A DNA stretch of 64,000 bases from Gp6-AA40 sp035492455. GTDB taxonomy: Bacteria > Acidobacteriota > Vicinamibacteria > Vicinamibacterales > UBA2999. The stretch covers positions 62,001 to 126,000 of the forward strand of contig DATJJE010000026.1 in the NCBI GenBank assembly GCA_035492455.1, written 5' to 3'. Below the pieces are notes generated by a model. That model did not search any database, had not been told where the DNA came from, and was given only the letters and a program-made list of their open reading frames with translations. Numbering within the stretch: position 1 is the first letter of the stretch; every line of letters starts with the position of its first letter. Shown piece after piece: positions 1 to 8,686 of the stretch. The translations under genes and the position numbers were made by a program.

Positions 1-201
1 AGGCCACTCGGTCTCGTTGCTGTGGCAGTCGAAACAGGCCTGCTTGGCGAGCGCGCGCGTTGCCGGCGCGTCCCAGGTGGGCTCGCCCAGGACAGGCGGG
101 TTGGTGTGGTCACGCCCGTACGGGACCAGCTGGATAACGAGGAACGTCCCGAGGACACCGAGACCGATCCGGAACCACCACTTCCGATTCAAGACCTTCA
201 T
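1..201 (-). CDS. Haem-binding domain protein (N-terminal part, runs off the window)
   Basis: The first 67 codons of a minus-strand gene that continues beyond base 1. The ATG at 199-201 is preceded by a strong GGTGGAGG ribosome site. The product starts with a short basic stretch, one hydrophobic segment (about residues 11-26, signal anchor or signal peptide), then PPV and a CFDCHSNET motif at residues 57-64. CxxCH binds c-type haem, and the CFDCHSNET-WP pattern is typical of the small periplasmic haem-binding domain proteins (Haem_bd family). The protein is probably exported and takes part in electron transfer or haem sensing. The C-terminal half is missing, so further domains cannot be excluded. 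Confidence 0.75.
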   Translation of the reverse strand, partial: MKVLNRKWWFRIGLGVLGTFLVIQLVPYGRDHTNPPVLGEPTWDAPATRALAKQACFDCHSNETEWP

Positions 202-439
202 GGATGCCTCCACCGGTTCCGTCGAACACGGCAGCGAGTGACGGTGCAGGTGGCGTGCCGATGCTCTCCCGTCGTGAGAGCGTCGATTGGATAGTGCAGA
301 CCCAGTCGCTTCCGCGGAATCCGCTCCGGACAAGCAATTCGCACCGACCCGCAGGCAAGCCGGCCGTCTGCGGAACTTTGTCAATCACTGTGGAATTCTT
401 CGCGATGAGGCGTCTGTCCTCTGTGCGAGCAGCCGATTG

Positions 440-1477
440 TCAGGGTTCTGTCGCGGGCTCCGGCGCCGTGGGCGCCGGTGTCGGTGCAATGCCTTCAGCC
501 GGCGTGGTCGCCTGATGTGTGTCGCCGTAGTCCGGTAGGCTCAAGTACGAGAGGCTTCTCACTATGACGATTTCCTTGTACGCCAGCGTCGCATTGTTCC
601 TCACCACGATTGGATCCGCGAGCGTGTAGCCCGTGTATTTCGGTGAGATCTGCCAGCTCCCCGACACGTCGGCGACGGTCTTTTTCGCGCTCTCCGCCTT
701 CCACATATCGTCGAGGAATTCCTCGTTCAACGCGACGTACTCCTTCAGGTCGGCCCACAGCATCAGGGGGCCGTGGCCGGTGATGATGGTGTCGACGTTC
801 TTGATCCGGTTGTAGCCCTTCTTCAGGGTCTCACCGATCTCGAACGCGCTGCCGCCGTTCTTCGCATCGATAAGTGGAAGGGTCTTGTCCGGGAAGAGGT
901 CACCCATGTCGACTACGCCCAACGCGGGAAACACGACCCACGTGTCGCCGTTCGTGTGACCGCGGCCGAAATAGTAGAGGTCGATCTCGTCGGCGCCCGT
1001 CCCCAGCGTCATCTTGTTTCTGAACGTCCGCGTGGCGAGCCCACGCCCGCCGTTCGCCTCGAAGATGGTCCCCGCCGGCCTGCGAACCGTCGCAGTGCTG
1101 TCCGGGGTCATCTTCTCCATGTTCTTTTTCGTGTTCCGCTGCACGATGATGTCCACCGTCGCAGGGAACTCGACGTTGCCGCTCACGTGATCGGCGTGCC
1201 CATGCGTGTTGATCAGCGTGGTGACCGGCTTGTCGGTCAACGTCGTGATCGTCTCCAGAATCGTCCGACCCCATCCCGGATTCATCGTGTCCACGACCAC
1301 CACACCTGTGGCCGTAATGAACACCACGGAATGGCCGCCACCGCCCCTGAGGACGTACAGGTTGTCCTTCACCTTATCGATCGCGATGATGCGCGGCAGC
1401 CGCAACTCCTGCGCGGCGACGGCGGTCGACAGCGTGCCGACGATGAGGACGACCCCGACGACGCTGTTTCGCTTCAT
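440..1477 (-). CDS. Periplasmic metallo-beta-lactamase-fold hydrolase
   Basis: A 345-residue protein with a clear signal peptide (cleavage near AVAA-Q, residue 22). It has the zinc-binding HGHADH motif at residues 92-97 (THGHADHVSGN), a later GRGHTNGDTWV (H174) and a TGHGP segment, all in the order expected of the MBL superfamily. Exported members of this type act on varied small substrates; the exact reaction cannot be read from sequence. It is not a classical beta-lactamase, because nothing else in the region points to resistance. The ATG at 1475-1477 has a GCGAGGCG ribosome site. The C-terminal 25 residues are Pro/Ala/Thr-rich and probably disordered. The gene stands alone, with non-coding DNA on both sides. 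Confidence 0.85.
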   Translation of the reverse strand: MKRNSVVGVVLIVGTLSTAVAAQELRLPRIIAIDKVKDNLYVLRGGGGHSVVFITATGVVVVDTMNPGWGRTILETITTLTDKPVTTLINTHGHADHVSGNVEFPATVDIIVQRNTKKNMEKMTPDSTATVRRPAGTIFEANGGRGLATRTFRNKMTLGTGADEIDLYYFGRGHTNGDTWVVFPALGVVDMGDLFPDKTLPLIDAKNGGSAFEIGETLKKGYNRIKNVDTIITGHGPLMLWADLKEYVALNEEFLDDMWKAESAKKTVADVSGSWQISPKYTGYTLADPIVVRNNATLAYKEIVIVRSLSYLSLPDYGDTHQATTPAEGIAPTPAPTAPEPATEP

Positions 1478-1681
1478 GATTCGCCTCGCAGGTGGAGTAT
1501 GCGCCGTATTGACACGGGAATACCGGCTGTTCTCCCACTACCAACCGATTGCGAGCGCGCCGCGGATTGAGGCGTTGAAACTGGCTGATCCCTAGAGAAT
1601 CCGCCCACCCGATCAACATGAATGCCCTTGGCAGCCGTGGTGAGACTTTGAAATTGCCTGCGGGTAGACTCTTTCCGCGGA

Positions 1682-2527
1682 TCAGCAGGTTAGCGCGCGC
1701 TCGACTAATTCTGCATAGTGCCCAGGATCCATCAGCGCTGCGGTGTGCCCCAATGTCCCTAAGCCGATGGTCGTCACGGAGCGACCGAAAAGCGCCTCGT
1801 ACCGCGCTCGATCACCGCGTCTCTGGCTCGGGTCGTTCACGGCTGCCAAGACGATGACATCACCGTGCCAAGTCCGGAAGGCTTCACGGTAGACGATGTG
1901 GCGTCGGATGATATCTGCCATCACGGCAAAATACGACATCACATCTCTACGGGAAACGTCGTTCTCGAGCGTGGAATAGACGGCGCGGCGCCATTCATCC
2001 CGTTGCGCATCAGGGACGGTGAGGACACGAGCGAGCAAAACGCCAATGAGTCGTCTAAGGCCACGGTCCGGCAGGACGCGGACCAGAAGTATCGCGAGTT
2101 GTTCGAGAGGCAACCACACGTGCCCATAGTCAGCCGGCCGCGTGCTTGACAGCACCAATCGCTCGACTACGTGCGGCCGGCAGGCGGCGTACGCCTGCGC
2201 GAGTAGTCCGCCGTAGGACTGGCCAAACACCGCACAACAACCGACGCCCTCAGCGTGAAGAATGGTGTCGAAGCCAGTGACGAGCTCGTCGAAGGACATC
2301 ACGGGCGGAAGATCGACAGCGATCACCGCGTGGCGACGCGCGATCTGCTCGATGACTTCGAAGAGATAGGCGGCTCGGCGCAAGCCGCCAGGGAGCATGA
2401 AAATCACCGAGCCGGCCCCGAAGGCGTAATAGCGCCAGGACACGCCGTTGACGGTGGCGTCCTTCGCGTGGGCGCCGGAGAAGCGTTGAATCTGGTCAGC
2501 GATCGTCAACGCCTCGGCTCTTTGCAT
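1682..2527 (-). CDS. Alpha/beta-hydrolase family protein
   Basis: A 281-residue cytoplasmic protein with the alpha/beta-hydrolase layout: an oxyanion-type LPGGLRR segment near residue 45, the nucleophile elbow GQSYGG with Ser104, an acidic residue in the AAVNDPSQ segment near 235, and the catalytic His in LGHTAALMDP near the C-terminus. There is no signal peptide. Substrate is unknown; members of this size are esterases, lactonases or dehalogenase-like enzymes. It is separated from the upstream metallo-hydrolase by about 200 bp of non-coding sequence, so the two need not share a transcript. Confidence 0.8.
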   Translation of the reverse strand: MQRAEALTIADQIQRFSGAHAKDATVNGVSWRYYAFGAGSVIFMLPGGLRRAAYLFEVIEQIARRHAVIAVDLPPVMSFDELVTGFDTILHAEGVGCCAVFGQSYGGLLAQAYAACRPHVVERLVLSSTRPADYGHVWLPLEQLAILLVRVLPDRGLRRLIGVLLARVLTVPDAQRDEWRRAVYSTLENDVSRRDVMSYFAVMADIIRRHIVYREAFRTWHGDVIVLAAVNDPSQRRGDRARYEALFGRSVTTIGLGTLGHTAALMDPGHYAELVERALTC

Positions 2528-3178
2528 CTGATCGCAGTGCGCCGCGCGTGGTTAGTTGCGTCCTGAAGGATCGACTCAACAGGTCCCTCGTACTACACTC
2601 TGCCCATGGCACTGGGTCAACGCAGACGCGACCGACAGCCTACCATGTGGTGACAACCACGGTTTCCCCGACGCGCGAGCCATCCGTACTCACGCGATTG
2701 AATCAGCTGCTGCGCGAGCAGGGGTTCGACTCGGCGCGCCGCATCGCGTGGCGGCCGGCGGACTCGTTCGCATTGCCGATGCGAGACGATCCTCAATCGG
2801 TCGAAATCGCCCGCGTCGAATCGGTCGCGTGAAACTCACGACTCGTAATACCGGCTGCTAGCCAGGCGCCGGCCTTCGCCTCGGCCCGTACTTTCTGATG
2901 GCGCTCAGCTCCGGATCGCGACTCCCATATGAAATCGTCGGGCGCGCGGCGCCGGTGGCATGGACATCTGAGTTGCGCCGTGAAGCCAAATTTTCAGCGA
3001 ATCGCTCGTCGATGTCGTGCGACGTAATCGACTCTGCTGGACAATGGCCGAACCCCGAGCGCAGCCTATTCTGTTCGGACGTGTCGATCAGTGGGTGGGT
3101 GCCAACTCCCCAAATCAGGTTCCGCTGAACACTCGGTCGGTTGATCGAGATAATCCCCGTTCGTGACCGCTCGGCCCG
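2528..3178. other. Non-coding or decayed stretch
   Basis: About 650 bases without a convincing gene. Open frames here (for example 2548-2832 and 2898-3128 on the plus strand) have no recognisable motif and no ribosome site. The stretch could be the remains of a lost gene, since it lies beside the accessory kinase and integrase region. Nothing structured was seen apart from the kinase promoter at its right edge. Confidence 0.5.
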
Positions 3179-3184
3179 TATACT
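3179..3184 (+). promoter_or_regulatory. Putative -10 box (TATACT) of the kinase gene
   Basis: TATACT lies 13 bases before the TTG at 3198. If transcription starts about 7 bases downstream, the leader is only about 7 nt. No convincing -35 hexamer was found at the expected distance. The position supports the downstream TTG at 3198 rather than the longer open frame from 3141. Confidence 0.5.
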
Positions 3185-3197
3185 CCACTACAACAGA

Positions 3198-5921
3198 TTG
3201 GCCCTTACCGTCGGCGCGCGCTTTGGCCCGTACCACATCGTCGCGCAGATTGGCGAAGGCGGAATGGGGCAGGTCTATCGGGCCCACGACGTCAGGCTCA
3301 ACCGTGATGTCGCGCTCAAGGTCCTAACTGACGCATTCGCCGACGACTGCGACCGGCTCGCGCGATTCACCCGCGAAGCGCAAACGCTCGCCTCACTCAA
3401 TCATCCGCACATCGCGGCGATCTACGGTCTCGAAAAATCCCACGACGTCTCCGCCCTCGTCATGGAACTGGTCGAGGGCGAGGATCTCTCGCAGCGAATC
3501 GCGCGCGGCGGCATTCCGCTGGACGAGGCGCTGCCGATCGCGAAGCAGATCGCGGAAGCCCTTGAAGCCGCACACGAGCAGGGCATCATCCATCGCGATC
3601 TGAAACCCGCGAACATCAAGGTCACGCCGGATGGTGTGGTGAAGGTTCTCGACTTCGGGCTCGCGAAGTTGAACGAACCGAACGGCTCGAACGGTCCGCA
3701 CGTCTCGAACGCGTTGTCGATGTCGCCGACGATCACGTCGCCCGCAATGAGGACCGGCGTGGGCGTGCTGCTCGGCACCGCGGCCTACATGTCGCCGGAG
3801 CAAGCGAAGGGACGACCGGCGGACAAGCGCAGCGACATCTGGGCCTTCGGGTGTGTGCTCTTCGAGATGCTCGCGGGGACACGGCCATTCGACGGCGAAG
3901 ACATCACCGACGTGATGGTCGCCGTGTTGAGCAAGGAACCGGATTGGAACGCACTGCCAGCGAGCGTGCCCGCGTCGATACGAGCATTGTTGCGCCGCTG
4001 TCTCGAGAAAGATCGCCGCACGCGGGTCGCCGACATCGCCGCGGCGCGGTTCGCACTGGACGAGCACGCGAGTCTCGGCGGATCCCCAACGCCATTGCCA
4101 CCCAGGCCACTGTGGCGGCGCGTCGTTTCGTCCGTGGCCGCTGCGCTTGTGACTTCTGCGGTGGTGGGCGCTGGGGTCTGGTTCGCCACACGTCCGGCGC
4201 CGCCTCGTGTCTCGCGTCTGGCGCTCGCTCCGTTAGGTACCGTCGCACTGACCATCAGTGGCATCGACCGCGACCTGGCAATTACACCGGACGGCTCCCG
4301 CATCGTCTACGTGGGCAACCGCGGGACGCAACTGTTCGTCCGCGCACTCGATGCCCTCGAACCGGCGGCGGTGTTCACCGGCAGACCGAGCGGGCCGTTT
4401 GTCTCGCCCGATAACCAATGGATCGCGTTCATTGACGCCGGCAGCCGTTCCTTGAGGAAAGTGGCGGTGACCGGCGGGCCGGCGGTCACGCTGGCGACCC
4501 TCGACGCCAATAATCCCCGCGGTGCCATCTGGGGACCGGATGACACAATCATCTACGCGACCGCTAACCAGGCCACTGGACTGCAGAGGGTCGCGGCAGC
4601 GGGCGGTTCGACGACGATCCTCACGCGGCCCGACCGCGCGCAGGGCGAAGGCGATCATCTCTGGCCGGAACCGCTGCCTGGCGGCCGGGCCGTGCTATTT
4701 ACGATCGCGGCGTCCACGGGCGGACTCGATGCTGCGCAGGTGGCCGTGCTGGACCTGCAGACCGGGACGCGCAAGATCCTCGTGCGCGGCGGCAGCCACG
4801 CGCAGTACGTACCAAGCGGCCATCTCGTCTACGCGGCGGCCGGCACGCTGCGGGCGGTGCCGTTCGACTTGGCCCATCTGGAGACGCACGGCTCGTCGGT
4901 GCCGGTGATCCCTCAGGTGACGACGATGAACACCGGCGGCGTGGACGCCGTGGTGGCGGGCGACGGCACGCTGGCCTACGTCTCGGGCGGCGGCGCGGCG
5001 GGTGCTCTGGAGCAGCGGACGCTCGTGTGGGTAGACCGCCAGGGCCGCGAGACGTCGATCCCGGCGCCACCGCGCGCATATCTCTATCCGCGGTTGTCAC
5101 CGGAAGGCACGCGCATTGCGGCATACGCTGCCGATCAGGACAACGACATCTGGGTCTGGAATCTGGGTCGCACGACGCTCACTCGCGTCACATTTGCGCC
5201 CGGTATTGATCTCTACCCGGTGTGGATGCCGGACGGGCACCGGCTGATCTTCAGTTCGGAGCGGGCCGGCGCACGGAATCTGTTCTGGCAGGCGGCCGAT
5301 GGCACTGGCGCCGTCGAACGACTCACCGAGAGTTCCAACCAGCAGTTCGCGACGGCCGTGTCGCCCGATGGCCACGAACTGATTTTCTCCGAGACGACCC
5401 CGAAGACAGGCGACGACGTGATGCGGATGGAGTTGGACGGGACGCGCCGGGTGACGCCGCTCGTGCAGTCCCCGTTCATCGAGCGGAACGGGATCATCTC
5501 GCCCGACGGCCGTTGGCTCGCCTACGAGGCGAATGACTCGGGTCGGTCCGAGATCTACGTGCGGCCGTTTCCCGACGTGAACGGCGGGCACTGGCAGGTC
5601 TCCACGACCGGGGGCACGCGGCCCCTCTGGGCGCGGAACGGCCAGGAACTGGTCTACGTCTCGCAGATGGGCGCGCTCATGCGCGTCGGTGTCGCGCGCG
5701 GCCCGTCGTGGGCCGGCACCACGCCGACGCTGCTGGTCAAGGAAGGGTATTTCACGAACCCGGCTGTTTTTACCGGCCGCACGTACGACATCTCACCCGA
5801 CGGGCAGCGGTTCCTGATGATTAAGGAGGGCAGCGGCACGGATCAGACTGCCGCGCCACCGCAAATCATCGTCGTGCAACATTTCGACGAGGAACTGAAG
5901 CGCCTCGTGCCGACGAAGTAG
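3198..5921 (+). CDS. Transmembrane serine/threonine protein kinase with C-terminal PD40/WD40-like propeller
   Basis: About 907 residues from the TTG at 3198; this start was chosen because it gives the usual N-terminus (LTVGARFGPYHIV) and lies just after a TATACT box, although the frame is open from 3141. The N-terminal PknB-like kinase domain (about residues 10-275) has the glycine loop GEGGMGQV, Lys41, HRDLKPAN (Asp134) and DFG (Asp152), so it should be active. A Pro-rich linker and one transmembrane helix (about 311-331) follow. The C-terminal 570 residues are repeated blades with SPDG/TPDG signatures, as in TolB/PD40 propellers, probably facing the periplasm as a sensor. This kinase-propeller architecture is frequent in Acidobacteriota. 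The signal and targets are unknown. Confidence 0.9.
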   Translation: MALTVGARFGPYHIVAQIGEGGMGQVYRAHDVRLNRDVALKVLTDAFADDCDRLARFTREAQTLASLNHPHIAAIYGLEKSHDVSALVMELVEGEDLSQRIARGGIPLDEALPIAKQIAEALEAAHEQGIIHRDLKPANIKVTPDGVVKVLDFGLAKLNEPNGSNGPHVSNALSMSPTITSPAMRTGVGVLLGTAAYMSPEQAKGRPADKRSDIWAFGCVLFEMLAGTRPFDGEDITDVMVAVLSKEPDWNALPASVPASIRALLRRCLEKDRRTRVADIAAARFALDEHASLGGSPTPLPPRPLWRRVVSSVAAALVTSAVVGAGVWFATRPAPPRVSRLALAPLGTVALTISGIDRDLAITPDGSRIVYVGNRGTQLFVRALDALEPAAVFTGRPSGPFVSPDNQWIAFIDAGSRSLRKVAVTGGPAVTLATLDANNPRGAIWGPDDTIIYATANQATGLQRVAAAGGSTTILTRPDRAQGEGDHLWPEPLPGGRAVLFTIAASTGGLDAAQVAVLDLQTGTRKILVRGGSHAQYVPSGHLVYAAAGTLRAVPFDLAHLETHGSSVPVIPQVTTMNTGGVDAVVAGDGTLAYVSGGGAAGALEQRTLVWVDRQGRETSIPAPPRAYLYPRLSPEGTRIAAYAADQDNDIWVWNLGRTTLTRVTFAPGIDLYPVWMPDGHRLIFSSERAGARNLFWQAADGTGAVERLTESSNQQFATAVSPDGHELIFSETTPKTGDDVMRMELDGTRRVTPLVQSPFIERNGIISPDGRWLAYEANDSGRSEIYVRPFPDVNGGHWQVSTTGGTRPLWARNGQELVYVSQMGALMRVGVARGPSWAGTTPTLLVKEGYFTNPAVFTGRTYDISPDGQRFLMIKEGSGTDQTAAPPQIIVVQHFDEELKRLVPTK

Positions 5922-5923
5922 CG

Positions 5924-6140
5924 ATGGGACACCTAACCAGTACGCGTCTCGGACCGTATGAAATCGTCTCCGCCCTCGGCGCCGGCGGGATGGGCGAGGT
6001 CTATCGCGCGCGATACGAAGCTCGGACGCGACGTCGCGCTGAAGGTCATCCCCGACACGTTCGCGCTTGATCCCGATCGAACAGCCCAGCGTCCCGCAGC
6101 ACACCCGACTGTCGAAGTCATCGTGCGGAAGGAGCGCTGA
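5924..6140 (+). pseudogene. Truncated, frameshifted second serine/threonine kinase
   Basis: An ATG at 5924 opens a second kinase N-terminus (TRLGPYEIVSALGAGGMGEV) two bases after the first kinase ends. The frame breaks at YRAR, around base 6010: the expected continuation DTKLGRDVALKVIPDTF is found in the next frame (a +1 shift, so one base gained or two lost). Similarity to kinases ends after FALDPDR near base 6080, and an unrelated tail stops at 6140. The HRD and DFG motifs are absent. It is therefore a decayed fragment of a tandem kinase copy, cut off directly in front of the integrase gene. An assembly error could explain the shift but not the truncation. Confidence 0.75.
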
Positions 6141-6143
6141 CAA

Positions 6144-7283
6144 ATGGGCTGCATCTATCGTCCCAAGGAACGTTCGATCTGGATGGTGAAGTATCGAAGC
6201 CTCGACGGTCGCATCCGCTACGAGTCATCGAAGAGCACCAAAAAGGAGGTTGCGAAGCGGCTGCTGCGCGATCGCGACCACGCGAGCGATCAGGGCGTGC
6301 TGGTCACGCCGGACGTGGGCAAGCTGACGTTCGGCGAATCGGTCAAGCTCCTAGTGGATTATCACGTCGCTCGTGACCGAGACACGAAGAAGCTCGAAGC
6401 GCGGATCGCGAAGCATCTCACGAGCTACTTCGGCGTCAACCGAATGATGACCACCATCAACGGTGCGGCGGTGATGGCGTACGTTGCGAAGCGCAAGACC
6501 GACGAGCGCGTGTTCCCGGCTCGCACGAAGAAACGTCGCTCGGGCATCGTCACGATTCCTGAGCGCCGCCAACTTACGGCCAATGCGACGATTAACCGGG
6601 AACTCGCGTGGCTGAAGCACATGTTCACGCTGGCGATCCGGTCGGGAAAGCTGCTCACGCGGCCGCACATCGAACTGCTGCCCGAGCACAACGCGCGTCA
6701 GGGCTTCTTCGAACCGGAGCAGCTTCAGGCAGTGCTGCGACACCTGCCCGAAGATGTCCGGCCCGTCGTCGAGTTCGCCGCCATCACCGGCTGGCGCGTG
6801 AAGTCTGAAGTGCTGACGCGGGAGTGGCGACACGTGGATTTCCAAGCGGGAGAGATCCGCCTGGATCGCTATGAAGCGAAGAACAAGGAGCCGCGGACGT
6901 TCGTGATGACGCGCGACCTCCGGACGCTACTGGAACGACAGCATGCGGAACACGAGCGCTTGAAGAAGAAGGGCCACGTCTGCCCGTTCGTGTTCTTCAG
7001 GCTCGTCGCGCTGGGGCGCAAAGGTCCCTTGCGGCCGAAGCCGATCAAGACCATCACGAAGGCGTTTCGGACCGCATGCCTCAAGGCCGGCTGTCCGGGC
7101 CGCATCCTGCACGATCTGCGACGGACCGCCGTGCGCCGCTTCGTGCGGAACGGCATTCCCGAGCGCGTGGCGATGCAGCTCTCGGGTCACAAGACGCGCT
7201 CTGTCTTTGAGCGTTACAACATCGTGTCAGACGGTGACTTGAGAGATGCCGCCGCGCGACTCGATGCCGTGGCGATTCGATGA
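6144..7283 (+). CDS. Tyrosine recombinase / phage-type integrase
   Basis: A 379-residue protein with the order of a tyrosine recombinase: an N-terminal arm-type and SAM-like core-binding region (about 1-185) and a C-terminal catalytic domain. The catalytic set is complete: Arg218 in AITGWRVKSEVL, a Lys near 247-249, HDLRRT (His323, Arg326), GHKTRSVFERY with His349 and the nucleophile Tyr358. It should be able to recombine DNA. The ATG at 6144 has an AAGGAG site 8 bases upstream. It lies directly after the broken kinase and about 1.1 kb from the 3' end of tRNA-Cys. No other phage or transfer gene is present, so it is probably the remnant of an integrated element. Confidence 0.9.
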   Translation: MGCIYRPKERSIWMVKYRSLDGRIRYESSKSTKKEVAKRLLRDRDHASDQGVLVTPDVGKLTFGESVKLLVDYHVARDRDTKKLEARIAKHLTSYFGVNRMMTTINGAAVMAYVAKRKTDERVFPARTKKRRSGIVTIPERRQLTANATINRELAWLKHMFTLAIRSGKLLTRPHIELLPEHNARQGFFEPEQLQAVLRHLPEDVRPVVEFAAITGWRVKSEVLTREWRHVDFQAGEIRLDRYEAKNKEPRTFVMTRDLRTLLERQHAEHERLKKKGHVCPFVFFRLVALGRKGPLRPKPIKTITKAFRTACLKAGCPGRILHDLRRTAVRRFVRNGIPERVAMQLSGHKTRSVFERYNIVSDGDLRDAAARLDAVAIR

Positions 7284-7420
7284 AGAAACCTTGACCATTG
7301 CTTTCCGATTCCTCCAGACGGCCACACGCCTGGAAATCGGTCTACGCTGCGGCGTTTATTGTGACTAATCTAACGTCGCCGGCCGTCGTCGGCTGCAAGC
7401 GGATGGTAGCCGGCAGTGAT

Positions 7421-7924
7421 CTACTGAATTTTGGTCCAGACCAGCACCGACGAGATGTCACGGCCGTCAAAGGGGCTCTTCGCGGGTAGTGTTGTGATGA
7501 CCAAGGACGCCCCGTCAACTTTGAACTGCCGGACCTGAGTGGTGCCCGTCCACGCCTGATTCCAGGACGCGTCGATGTTATGACTCACCCGATCGCCTGC
7601 GACCACGTAAGTGCCTGCGTAGGCAATGAACCCGTCATAAAGGGTGACCCGTTCCGCATCGGTCGGCACCAGCGCGGCTGGGGCGATTCTCCCTCCTCGA
7701 ACCAGAATCGCCTGCATGCGGCAGTCAGGACCGTAGGTGATAAATCCGCTCGGGTGCTCGCCAAGCTGATAGGTCTTCTCGCCTGTCGCGAGAACAGTGG
7801 TCGTGAAGGACTGCAGGACCCAGGTCCCCAGTTGGGGCCCCGAGCATATCCGACGCTCCTGTCCAATCGCGTTCGTGCTCAGCAGCGAGAAGACGACGAC
7901 CAGCGACGAACCGAGTCGTTTCAT
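7421..7924 (-). CDS. Exported lipocalin-like domain protein
   Basis: A 167-residue protein from the ATG at 7922-7924, chosen because GGAAGG lies 8 bases upstream and it yields a clean signal peptide (MKRLGSSLVVVFSLLSTNAIG); the frame stays open five codons further. The body matches lipocalin-like proteins: LGTWVLQSF, a conserved HPSGFITYGPDCRM strand pair, then beta-strand-rich sequence with YAGTYVV. Proteins of this family are small secreted beta-barrels of unknown ligand. It lies between the integrase and the tRNA pair and may be cargo of a former mobile element. Confidence 0.7.
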   Translation of the reverse strand: MKRLGSSLVVVFSLLSTNAIGQERRICSGPQLGTWVLQSFTTTVLATGEKTYQLGEHPSGFITYGPDCRMQAILVRGGRIAPAALVPTDAERVTLYDGFIAYAGTYVVAGDRVSHNIDASWNQAWTGTTQVRQFKVDGASLVITTLPAKSPFDGRDISSVLVWTKIQ

Positions 7925-8427
7925 CTCAGATCCTTCCAATGCGTGAGTGTCCTCGAAGCTCGTCAGCAGATGAACTGCATGGGGGTAGTAACGATTGCAC
8001 AGGCCAACTCGTTCGATGGCGTCCGGCTAACGACTTTCGGAGGAGACCGCTGAGCATATCTGCAGACAACGCCAGCCACTCTGGCGGCAAGTTGGAGACC
8101 AAAACTCCACGAGTAGCGCGATGATAGCACCGGCCCGATCACGCCTGCCGAGTGGTTAGCTGCGAGCGGCGCGTATGGCCGCAGCCGGCTGCTGCCAACT
8201 TCGCCACGGCGACATCTGTGCCTTGGGCGTAACCGTCACGCGATCCAGACGTTGCGCATCGCGCCCACGCAGCGACGGGAGTGATTAGCTGCGAGTCCTT
8301 GCAGCCAAGCACGTCTTCACCAGACTGTCACTAACGATAAGTCGCCCAGTGTTTACCAATCCGATCCGAAGGCACCGCCTGGTTAACGATCTGGTTAACG
8401 CTGCGTCCGACGACTGCAGAAAAAGGT
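7925..8427. other. Non-coding stretch between lipocalin gene and tRNA-Cys
   Basis: About 500 bases without a supported gene. It holds two copies of a 15-mer, GTGRTTAGCTGCGAG, and near its right end two GGTTAACG words. The sequence borders the 3' end of tRNA-Cys, a common integration target, so it may contain remnants of an attachment region. No copy of the tRNA 3' end was found elsewhere in the window. Confidence 0.4.
8152..8295 (+). repeat. Direct repeat pair of a 15-mer
   Basis: GTGGTTAGCTGCGAG at 8152-8166 and GTGATTAGCTGCGAG at 8281-8295 differ at one base and start 129 bases apart. They lie in the non-coding stretch next to tRNA-Cys. They could be recombinase arm sites or chance. Confidence 0.35.
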
Positions 8428-8430
8428 TGG

Positions 8431-8501
<71 letters not shown>

Positions 8502-8538
8502 GATTAGATCTGTACTCGCAGGATTCTATGAAGGTTGG

Positions 8539-8610
8539 AGCGGGAAACGGGATTCGAACCCGCGACTTCGACCTTGGCAAGGTCGCACTCTACCACTGAG
8601 TTATTCCCGC
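8539..8610 (-). tRNA. tRNA-Gly (GCC)
   Basis: A full cloverleaf on the minus strand: acceptor GCGGGAA/TTCCCGC, D-arm with CTCAGTGGTAGAG, anticodon stem CGACC/GGTCG with loop TTGCCAA (anticodon GCC), and T-arm GCGGG-TTCGAAT-CCCGT. The discriminator is U and CCA is encoded at 8536-8538. It precedes tRNA-Cys on the same strand. Confidence 0.97.
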
Positions 8611-8626
8611 TCTTCGGCGAAATCTC

Positions 8627-8656
8627 AGCGTACCACAGCGATCTTTCGTTGATCAA
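8627..8656 (-). promoter_or_regulatory. Putative promoter of the tRNA-Gly/tRNA-Cys unit
   Basis: On the minus strand TTGATC (8651-8656) is followed after 18 bases by TACGCT (8627-8632), 16 bases before the first base of tRNA-Gly. The spacing and position fit a sigma-70-type promoter for a stable RNA. Confidence 0.45.
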
Positions 8657-8686
8657 GGAAGCCCCGCACCGCACAATCGCACTGCG

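Noticed and set aside
2548..2832. ORF with LTRLNQLLREQGFDS, thought of as a transposase fragment
   Set aside because: Too short, no catalytic motif, no terminal repeats nearby.
8152..8295. attL/attR of an integrated element
   Set aside because: The 15-mer pair is not related to the tRNA 3' end and does not flank the integrase; kept only as a repeat.
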